Assembly (NCBI GenBank): GCA_019244185.1
Contig: JAFATB010000023.1
Coordinates: 496,001-560,000, forward strand
Length of the DNA: 64,000 bases
Direction of reading: 5' to 3'
From: Acidobacteriota bacterium
GTDB lineage: Bacteria; Acidobacteriota; Thermoanaerobaculia; Gp7-AA8
A model generated the notes under the pieces. That model made no database searches and had not been told where the DNA came from. It worked only from the letters and a program-made list of their open reading frames with translations. Of this stretch, positions 55,872 through 64,000 are shown in pieces (within the stretch, counting starts at the first letter, position 1; each line of letters opens with the position of its first letter). A program made the position numbers and the translations under genes.

Positions 55872-56273
55872 ATGACACGCCAGATCTTCGTCAACCTCGC
55901 CGTCCGCGATCTTCAGCAGTCGAAGCAGTTCTTCACCGGGCTCGGATTCACGTTCAACCAGCAGTTCACCGACGACAAGGCCGCCTGCATGATCGTCAAC
56001 GAGCAGGCGTTCATCATGCTGCTCTCCGAGCCGTTCTTCCGCGGCTTCACGAAGCTCGAGCCGGCCGACACGACGAAGACCACCGAGGCCATGCTCGCGC
56101 TGTCGTGCGAAAGCAGGGCGGAGGTCGATGCGATCGTGCGCAAGGCCATCGATGCCGGCGGCCGCCACGCCATGGATCCGGTCGATCACGGCTTCATGTA
56201 CGGCTGGAGCTTCTACGATCTCGACGGGCATCACTGGGAAGTGCTGTGGATGGATCCGAGCGCGGTACAGTGA
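55872..56273 (+). CDS. VOC-family (glyoxalase/bleomycin-resistance) protein
   Basis: The 133-residue protein has one VOC unit built of two beta-alpha-beta-beta-beta halves: FVNLAVRDLQQSKQFFTGLG, then HGFMYGWSFYDLDGHHWEV. Such proteins are dimeric metal enzymes or binding proteins; the substrate is not visible. The ATG follows AAAAAGGAGAAACCCTC, a strong ribosome site. Downstream of a SnoaL-type ECF sigma gene, it may be part of that regulon. Confidence 0.88.
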   Translation: MTRQIFVNLAVRDLQQSKQFFTGLGFTFNQQFTDDKAACMIVNEQAFIMLLSEPFFRGFTKLEPADTTKTTEAMLALSCESRAEVDAIVRKAIDAGGRHAMDPVDHGFMYGWSFYDLDGHHWEVLWMDPSAVQ

Positions 56274-56287
56274 GCGCGGAGGCTTCC

Positions 56288-57070
56288 ATGACACCGACGC
56301 AGGTGCGCGTGCGCGCGCAGGCTCACGGCGGAAAGTTCATCGGACCGGCGGTTGCGAAGCCGCCGGTTCTCACGGTCTCGAACGGCTCGAACACGATCCT
56401 GTCCGGCGTGACGATTCCGAATCACGCGTCGGGCACGGTCAATCCGACGAAGGAGCCGAACGCGTCGCCGTACTCGATCGTCGTCGAGCCGTGGCCGGCG
56501 CCGCCTCCGCCGCAGTACTACCCCACGCCCGGCACGTACTGGCTCACGCCGCCCGATGCCGGTCAGGCCGACGTCGTGGTGTCGCTCGATCTGCTCTTCC
56601 CGTTGCCGCTCGAGTTCCGCGTCACCGCGTTCGCGCCGCAGCCGGTGCAAGGATCGGTCAACGTGTTGATCGTCCCGCGGCAGTCGTACACCGGCCCCCT
56701 CGGCATCGTCGTGCCGGTGAGCGGACTGTACGTGCCGGACGTTTCCGCGAGCTACGATCCCGCGTCGAAGTCGGTCGTCGTGAAAGCGACCGTGCAGATG
56801 TTGTGCGGCTGCCCGATCACGCAGCAGCCCGCGCCGTCCGCACCGACGACCGAGCCGTACTGGCCGTCGAACGAGTTCAACGTCGACGCGAGCTTCTACG
56901 ACGCGAGGCAGCAGCTCGTCGCGACGTCGCGCCTCGCATGCGTCGGTCTCAACTCGTTCGAGGGCAGAGCCACGCTTCCGAAAGGCACGTACGACGTCTG
57001 GCTCAGCGCGGTGCAGCCGAGCACGATGAACACGGGCGGCGGGAACGTGTCGAACGTCGTCGTGCCGTGA
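56288..57070 (+). CDS. hypothetical protein, beta-rich
   Basis: I do not recognise this 260-residue protein. It has no signal peptide, a Thr/Pro/Tyr-rich middle (about 60-90, with PAPPPPQYYPTP) and alternating hydrophobic strands that suggest beta-sandwich domains (ADVVVSLDLLFPLPLEFRV; SGLYVPDVSASYDPASK). Four or so cysteines are scattered (MLCGCPI, LACVG). The ATG follows GCGGAGG. It lies 14 nt after the VOC gene and is convergent with the outer-membrane-like protein gene. Confidence 0.6.
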   Translation: MTPTQVRVRAQAHGGKFIGPAVAKPPVLTVSNGSNTILSGVTIPNHASGTVNPTKEPNASPYSIVVEPWPAPPPPQYYPTPGTYWLTPPDAGQADVVVSLDLLFPLPLEFRVTAFAPQPVQGSVNVLIVPRQSYTGPLGIVVPVSGLYVPDVSASYDPASKSVVVKATVQMLCGCPITQQPAPSAPTTEPYWPSNEFNVDASFYDARQQLVATSRLACVGLNSFEGRATLPKGTYDVWLSAVQPSTMNTGGGNVSNVVVP

Positions 57071-57076
57071 CGCGCG

Positions 57077-58177
57077 TCAATGCGCCGAGAAGCGATAGCG
57101 CACTTCCGCCATCGCGCGGCGTTTGCCGCCGGCGACCGTGGCCTCGACGCCGAGTCGCACTTTGCCCGGCGGCATCCAGAACCACGCGGCGGTGATCGCG
57201 CGGGTGCGCACGGTGCGGACGCGGAAGTCGTCGGCGCGGAGCGACGCGCGCGACGATGCGAAGCGGCGCGAGACGAGCACGTAGCCGGCGTCGATCGTCG
57301 AAGGGAAGCGGAGCTGGCTGAACTCGACCGTCGTCGTGCCCCAGCCGTATTCACCGGCGAAGTTCCAGTCGCCGAGGGTGTAGTCGGCGCCGGCGATCGT
57401 GAACGGCGTCTCCCAGTTCAGCAGCTCGCCGTGTTCGAGCGCGTCGCCGCGGTTGTCGATGCGCGTGAGCTGCACGTTCGCGTGGTCGTTGTTCCAGCGC
57501 GCGCGTGCGGACCAGCCGAGGCGATGGTCGGTTTCCGCGGAGACGGACGTGTAGTACTCCGCGTCGGCGGGGACGTGCTCGCCGAGGACGGTCCAGCGAT
57601 CGCCGAGGACCCAGCCCCGATCGGCGGGCAGTCCGCCGAACGTGTCGTTGCCGCGGAACACCGTTCCGCCGATGGTCAGGGAACGCCGCCACGTGTACGC
57701 GGCGTCGACGCCGATCGGCCGCAGCTCTTCGCCGAGCCACGTGTTCAGCGCCGACGAGGTGATCGTGTACGGCGTGGCCCACAGCTCGTCGATGTTCTCG
57801 CGCGAGCTCGGCAGAAAAAACGCGCCGCCGAGGATGCGCAGGCGGCTCTGCGCGCGATGCACGTTCCATTCGGCGTACGCCTCGACGACACCGGCGCGTC
57901 CGCGTTTTGCGCGGCCGTCGTCGTCGCGCGCGAGGAGATGCACGTGCGTGCCGAAGAAGACGGAAGGGCGCCAGTCGACGCCGAGCTGCACTTGCGCGGA
58001 GAGGCCGCGCTCCTGAAATGGCGCGGTGTCGGGTCCCGAGGTGCCGCGGGCGAGCGCGAAGCCGCTCCAGGAGAACGCGTCGGACGCGGAGTCGGGCGCC
58101 GCATCGAGGCGAGACGCCAGAGCCAGAAGGGCGAGAACCGCCAACGACGCGCGTGCCACCGTTACGCATGATCGCAC
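57077..58177 (-). CDS. outer-membrane beta-barrel-like protein
   Basis: The 366-residue protein has a signal peptide (1-27, ending LDA) and alternating strands with aromatic girdles and a C-terminal strand VRYRFSAH, which suggests an outer-membrane barrel (GVDWRPSVFFGTHVHLLARD; ADYTLGDWNFAGEYGWG). The start is GTG at 58177; the ATG at 58169 is out of frame. It is divergent from the cupredoxin-like gene, with 50 nt between the starts, and appears to form a module with the cupredoxin and GGDEF-EAL genes. Confidence 0.65.
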   Translation of the reverse strand: MRSCVTVARASLAVLALLALASRLDAAPDSASDAFSWSGFALARGTSGPDTAPFQERGLSAQVQLGVDWRPSVFFGTHVHLLARDDDGRAKRGRAGVVEAYAEWNVHRAQSRLRILGGAFFLPSSRENIDELWATPYTITSSALNTWLGEELRPIGVDAAYTWRRSLTIGGTVFRGNDTFGGLPADRGWVLGDRWTVLGEHVPADAEYYTSVSAETDHRLGWSARARWNNDHANVQLTRIDNRGDALEHGELLNWETPFTIAGADYTLGDWNFAGEYGWGTTTVEFSQLRFPSTIDAGYVLVSRRFASSRASLRADDFRVRTVRTRAITAAWFWMPPGKVRLGVEATVAGGKRRAMAEVRYRFSAH

Positions 58178-58227
58178 CGGGCGCGGTCGCGTGGAAGTGC
58201 GATCGCTCTCCGGCTGTTCCGCTGGCT

Positions 58228-58821
58228 ATGCGTATGCTCCGCGCGCTGTTCCTCGCCGCGCTTCTCCCCGCGACTCTGACCGCGGCCACGCTCGACGTGC
58301 AGGTGCGCGACGCGCGCGGCGCCGCGGTGCGCGACGCGGTCGTCTACGCGGTTCCCGCCGGACGCGCGCCGCTCGCGAGACGCACCGCGGTGATGGACCA
58401 GAAGAACCGCATGTTCATCCCGCACGTGCTGCCGGTGCAGACCGGCACCGCGGTGAGCTTCCCCAACAGCGACGACGTGCGCCATCACGTCTACTCGTTC
58501 TCGCCGGCGAAAACGTTTCAGCTCCCGCTCTACAAAGGCACGCCCGCGAATCCGGTCGTGTTCGACAAAGCCGGCGTGGTCACGCTCGGCTGCAACATCC
58601 ACGACAGCATGAGCGCGTTCATCGTCGTCGTCGACACGCCCTTCTTCGAGAAGACCGGCGCGGACGGGCGCGTCACGCTGCCCGACCTCGACGCGGGACG
58701 CTACACCGTGCACGTCTGGGTCGCCGACGCGCGCGGCGAGCCGCGTCCCGTCAGCGTAAATCTCACCGGCGACCAACGCGTTCAGCTATCGTTCGTAGCG
58801 AGCGCGCATGCCCGTTCGTAG
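58228..58821 (+). CDS. exported cupredoxin-like protein (methylamine-utilisation type)
   Basis: The 197-residue protein has a signal peptide (1-20, ending LTA), a beta-sandwich (LDVQVRDARGAAVRDAVVYA) and copper-site motifs VSFPNSDDVRHHVYSF and VTLGCNIHDSM, giving His, Cys, His and Met ligands as in blue copper proteins. It was once annotated as methylamine utilisation protein in related genomes, but no mau genes are here. Its last 14 nt overlap the GGDEF-EAL gene. A copper- or redox-sensing role for this pair is inferred. Confidence 0.72.
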   Translation: MRMLRALFLAALLPATLTAATLDVQVRDARGAAVRDAVVYAVPAGRAPLARRTAVMDQKNRMFIPHVLPVQTGTAVSFPNSDDVRHHVYSFSPAKTFQLPLYKGTPANPVVFDKAGVVTLGCNIHDSMSAFIVVVDTPFFEKTGADGRVTLPDLDAGRYTVHVWVADARGEPRPVSVNLTGDQRVQLSFVASAHARS

Positions 58822-61165
58822 TTTTCAGGCGAAGCTTCTCTACCTGCTGATCGCGGTACTGGTCCTGCTGCAGGCGGGGACGCTGATCTCCGTGCATGTC
58901 GCCGGACAGCGCTCGCTGCGCCGCGCGGTCGCGGACGAGCTGCGCGTCGGCTCGCGCGTGTTCGATCGTCTGCTCGCCACGCGCGCGCGGCAGCTCTCCG
59001 ACAGCCTGCGCGTGCTCGCGCTCGACTTCGCGTTCCGCGAGGCGGTCGCCGCGGCCGACGTGCCGACGACGATGTCCGTGCTCGCCAATCACGGCTCGCG
59101 CATCTCCGCCGATGCCGTTTTTCTCATCGCGCTCGACGGCACCGTGACCACCGATACGCTCGGCGGCCACTACGCGGGCAAGCCGTTCCCGTTTCCCGCG
59201 CTCGTGCGCGCGGCCGAGGATCACGACGAGGCGACGGCGACGGTCGCGCTGTCGAACCGGCTGTATCAGTTCGTGATCGTGCCGGTCGTCGCGCCGCGGC
59301 GGATCGCGTGGGTCTGCGCCGGCTTCGAGATCGGCGAGCCGGTGCTGGCGGACGTGCGGAGCCTCACGTCGCTCGACATCTCGCTTTGGACGCTCTCCAC
59401 GCAAGGTGGCAACGCGCAGCTGGTCTCCACGCTCGCCGGTCCCGCGCGCAGCGATCTCCTCGCGGAGCTGCCGTCGTTGCAGTCCGCGCGCGCGCCGCTC
59501 GAGACGACGCTCACGCTCAACAACGAGTCGTATGCGACGCTCGTCGAGCCGCTGCGCACCGGCGACGCCGCCCGTGTCCACACGCTTCTGCAGCGCAACC
59601 TCGGCGAGGCGCGGCGGCCGTTCGCGACGCTCGAGCTGCAGATCTTCGCGTTCTCGTCGATCGCGCTCCTCGGCGCGATCATCGCGGCGATCATCTTCGC
59701 GCGCACGGTCACGAAGCCGCTGCGGACGCTCGCCGACGGCGCGGGCCGCATCGAGCACGGCGACTACGTGACGCCGATCGTCGTGCCGCACGAGGACGAG
59801 ATCGGCCACCTCGCGACCGCGTTCAATCAGATGCAGTCCGCCATCGCTGCGCGCGAGGAACAGATCATGTTCCAGGCGACGCACGACAGCCTGACCGGCC
59901 TGCCGAACCGCATGCTGTTCCTCGAAAACCTCGCGAACGCGATCGCGACCGCGAAGCGCAGCGGCGACTCCGTCGGCATGGCCATCATGGACGTGAACCG
60001 TTTCAAGGAGATCAACGACACGCTCGGCCACGCGTTCGGCGATCAGCTGCTCATCGAGATCGGCCACCGCCTCAGCCAGACATTGCGCGGCAGCAGCACC
60101 GTCGCGCGCCTCGGCGGCGATGAGTTCGCGGTGCAGTTCACGACGCCGGCGGTGAGCGATCCCGCGCGCGTGGCGCCGCGCATCAGCAGCGTCTTCGACA
60201 CGCCGTTCCTCCTCGGCGACGTCTCCATCGAGGTCAACGCCAGCATCGGCATCGCGTTGTATCCCGTGCATGCGAACGACGCCGACGCGCTGATGAAGCG
60301 CGCCGACATCGCCATGTACGACGCGAAGAAATCGCAGAGCCTCTACGCCGTCTACGAGCCGGGACGCGACGAGCACAGTCTCCGCCGCCTCACGCTGATG
60401 CTCGAGCTGCGCAAGGCGGTCGCGCGCGACGAGCTGGAGCTGTGGTTCCAGCCGAAGATCGACGTGAACACCGAGCGCGTCGTGCACGCGGAGGCGCTCG
60501 TGCGCTGGCGCCACGCGCAGCTCGGCATGATGCGTCCCGACGAGTTCATCCCGCTCGCCGAGCAGGCGGGCAACATTGGCCTCATCACGAAGTGGGTGCT
60601 CCGCCGCGCGATCGCGCAATGCGCCGAATGGAACCGCGCCGGACTCGAACTATGCGTGGCGGTGAATCTCTCCGCGCTCGATCTCTTCGATTCGGAACTG
60701 CCGACGTTCATCAGCGGCTTGCTCGCGGAAGCGCAGGTGCCACCGACGCATCTCGTCCTCGAGATCACCGAGAGCGCGATCATGAAGGACGCCGCGTTCG
60801 CGCTGAAGATCCTTCGCGACCTGAAGAACCGCGGCGTCGTCCTCGCCATCGACGACTTCGGCACCGGCTACTCCTCGCTCGCGCACCTCAAGCGCCTGCC
60901 GGTCGACGAGCTGAAGATCGACAAGTCGTTCGTGCTGAACCTCTCCGAACAGGCGTCGGACGATCTCGTCATCGTCCGATCGACGATCGAGCTCGGTCAC
61001 AACATGGGCCTCGTCGTCATCGCCGAAGGCGTCGAGACGCGCGAGTCGTGGCAGATCCTGAAACGCCTCGGCTGCGACATGGCCCAGGGCTACTACATGA
61101 GCCCCCCGCTCCCCGCCGCGAAGTTCCGCGAGTGGTTCGACGAGTCGGAGTGGGGCGGGCGGTAG
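58808..61165 (+). CDS. membrane GGDEF-EAL c-di-GMP cyclase/phosphodiesterase
   Basis: The 785-residue protein has TM1 (about 10-30), a periplasmic sensor domain (about 32-280), TM2 (about 290-310), HAMP (about 310-360), GGDEF (loop LGGDEFAVQF) and an EAL domain (EALVRWRH, NLSALDL, EITESAI, DDFGTGYSS, KIDKSFV and AEGVET all present). RxxD is missing before the loop (RGSS), so there is no product inhibition. The intact EAL set suggests phosphodiesterase activity. The start overlaps the cupredoxin-like gene by 14 nt, so the exported cupredoxin may signal to its periplasmic domain. Confidence 0.9.
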   Translation: MPVRSFQAKLLYLLIAVLVLLQAGTLISVHVAGQRSLRRAVADELRVGSRVFDRLLATRARQLSDSLRVLALDFAFREAVAAADVPTTMSVLANHGSRISADAVFLIALDGTVTTDTLGGHYAGKPFPFPALVRAAEDHDEATATVALSNRLYQFVIVPVVAPRRIAWVCAGFEIGEPVLADVRSLTSLDISLWTLSTQGGNAQLVSTLAGPARSDLLAELPSLQSARAPLETTLTLNNESYATLVEPLRTGDAARVHTLLQRNLGEARRPFATLELQIFAFSSIALLGAIIAAIIFARTVTKPLRTLADGAGRIEHGDYVTPIVVPHEDEIGHLATAFNQMQSAIAAREEQIMFQATHDSLTGLPNRMLFLENLANAIATAKRSGDSVGMAIMDVNRFKEINDTLGHAFGDQLLIEIGHRLSQTLRGSSTVARLGGDEFAVQFTTPAVSDPARVAPRISSVFDTPFLLGDVSIEVNASIGIALYPVHANDADALMKRADIAMYDAKKSQSLYAVYEPGRDEHSLRRLTLMLELRKAVARDELELWFQPKIDVNTERVVHAEALVRWRHAQLGMMRPDEFIPLAEQAGNIGLITKWVLRRAIAQCAEWNRAGLELCVAVNLSALDLFDSELPTFISGLLAEAQVPPTHLVLEITESAIMKDAAFALKILRDLKNRGVVLAIDDFGTGYSSLAHLKRLPVDELKIDKSFVLNLSEQASDDLVIVRSTIELGHNMGLVVIAEGVETRESWQILKRLGCDMAQGYYMSPPLPAAKFREWFDESEWGGR

Positions 61166-61184
61166 GCGCCGTATACTCGAACGC

Positions 61185-61424
61185 ATGTGATCGAAGCTGG
61201 CCGAGGAACTGCGCCGCGAGACGTACGAGCTCGTGCTCGCGCTGCCGGTGGCCGAACGCATGGCGCTCGCTTTACGGCTCGGCGCAGAAGCGGTGGCGGA
61301 CCTCGCCGCCGCGCGCGGCATCACGCACGACGAGGCCGCGCGGGTGATCCGTCGCCAGCGACGGCAGGGCCGCCGCTACTCGCGGTGCATCGAGGAGCTC
61401 GACGAGAGTGACGCTGCTCGGTGA
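61185..61424 (+). pseudogene. antitoxin-like gene with a stop directly after the ATG
   Basis: In frame from 61191 the sequence reads SKLAEELRRETYELVLALPV, then ERMALALRLGAEAVADLAAA and SRCIEEL, the sequence pattern of small proteins found next to nucleotidyltransferase toxins. The ATG at 61185 is followed at once by TGA (61188-61190). The next usable start is GTG 61233, which would lose the first helix. TATACT at 61172-61177 sits 7 nt before the ATG. The downstream partner is broken too, so decay is likely. Confidence 0.55.
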
Positions 61425-61771
61425 AGTCGTCCGTCATCTCGAAGCGAATGAAGTACCGGCGGCGCTGATCGGTGCGGGGGCGTTGTCGAGGAGCAACCAA
61501 CCGGGAGCGCCTCCGGCGGGCCGGCGCGGCCGGCAGCGCTGAGGGCCTAGCCTATCCGCACGTGCGGCTGTCTTGAAGGGCTTTGACTGCCTCGCGTGGC
61601 TCAGACTCCGTGCTGCTGAAACTGTTCGCGGGCGGACCGCAGGACGCGTGGGATATCGAACAGGTGCTCGCCGGCGGCGCGACCGATGTCGTCAATGACG
61701 TCGAGGTGCACATCGACGAGCTGCCGTCCGCCGCGCGCGAGTTGTGGGCGCGGCTGCGCGCGTCCCACTGA
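61408..61771 (+). pseudogene. nucleotidyltransferase toxin remnant, deleted in the middle
   Basis: The N-terminal piece (61408-61542) begins VTLLGEVVRHLEANEVPAAL and IGAGALS, the opening of small nucleotidyltransferase-fold proteins, then hits an unrelated tail and a stop. A C-terminal piece in another frame (about 61598-61771) reads VLLKLFAGGPQDAWDIEQVL and ends in a DELPSAARELWARL helix, as these proteins do. The middle, including the GSx10DxD catalytic core, is missing. It overlaps the antitoxin frame by 17 nt, the usual order for the pair. Confidence 0.6.
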
Positions 61772-61939
61772 CGCCTTGCATCGGCGAAGTCCCAACCGCC
61801 CTCGTCCATTCGTGGCGCTCGGTTTGCATCCCGCTGCGACCAAGACTGTTTTGCCCGCGCGGTCGCGGCGGGCCGTCCAGCCGAAACCGTTTCATCTCAA
61901 TTAAATACAACTCCTCATCGTCGGAGGGAGAGCCCGCGT

Positions 61940-64000
<2,061 letters not shown>

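Overview
The window is 64 kb of dense, high-GC DNA (about two thirds G+C by eye) from the chromosome of a Gram-negative bacterium. The outer-membrane lipoproteins, RND efflux systems, TonB-like protein and bifunctional PBP1b-type transglycosylase/transpeptidase all point to two membranes. The gene mix is what I would expect of an Acidobacteriota member: a PATAN/DUF4388 protein, a tricorn-protease homologue, a propeller-GGDEF protein, Ser/Thr kinases with receiver domains and an amidohydrolase with an aberrant metal motif. That placement is inference, because there is no rRNA or marker gene to confirm it. No tRNA, rRNA, CRISPR array or insertion sequence was recognised.

Layout. 1-9.9 kb: GAF fragment, VanZ-like protein, XRE-TIR fusion, frameshifted zinc ribbon, TonB-like protein, two membrane proteins (DUF4013, DUF2085), DUF4388 regulator with an A11 tract, serine hydrolase, a small sigma factor with a tiny membrane partner, ArfB and a D-aminoacylase-like lipoprotein. 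9.9-13.6 kb: PgeF and PBP1b-type penicillin-binding protein. 13.7-16 kb: an atypical exported protein with an Rhs-core motif and a HExxH tip, overlapping a multi-pass membrane protein (possible toxin/immunity pair). 16-24.3 kb: signalling block of two diguanylate cyclases, a Ser/Thr kinase fused to a receiver, and a hybrid histidine kinase. 24.3-26.7 kb: MsrP-like molybdoenzyme, cytochrome b and sterol-desaturase-family operon. 26.7-29.6 kb: phospholipase C family enzyme and an ABA4-like protein, with a RibD/DHFR-like gene between them bracketed by 69-bp direct repeats. 29.7-42.8 kb: long minus-strand run with a three-repeat secreted protein, glycerol kinase, tricorn homologue, an orphan DUF4157/eCIS-core protein with an HNH tip, an RND pump with its adaptor, AraC regulator and S41 peptidase. 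42.9-46.4 kb: PsiD-like decarboxylase, AraC regulator, putative alpha/beta hydrolase. 46.4-52.7 kb: complete TetR-MFP-RND-OMF efflux operon with a candidate operator. 52.8-58 kb: hydrolase, acyl-lipid desaturase, ECF sigma factor with SnoaL-like tail, VOC protein, unknown protein. 57-61.2 kb: barrel-like protein, cupredoxin-like protein and GGDEF-EAL protein in one module. 61.2-61.8 kb: decayed antitoxin/nucleotidyltransferase pair. 61.9-64 kb: start of a histidine kinase-like protein built of near-identical HAMP repeats, cut by the window end.

Working together. Four proteins handle cyclic di-GMP or feed two-component phosphorelays, so signalling is the main theme, with envelope stress and efflux (two RND systems, PBP, VanZ, sigma factors) second. 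Many genes have a -10-like hexamer 6-8 nt upstream of the start codon and no Shine-Dalgarno sequence, which suggests leaderless transcripts are common here. This rule was used to choose several starts. No intact stretch longer than 300 bases lacks a gene. The longest non-coding part is the decayed region 61425-61939, most of which is gene remnant.
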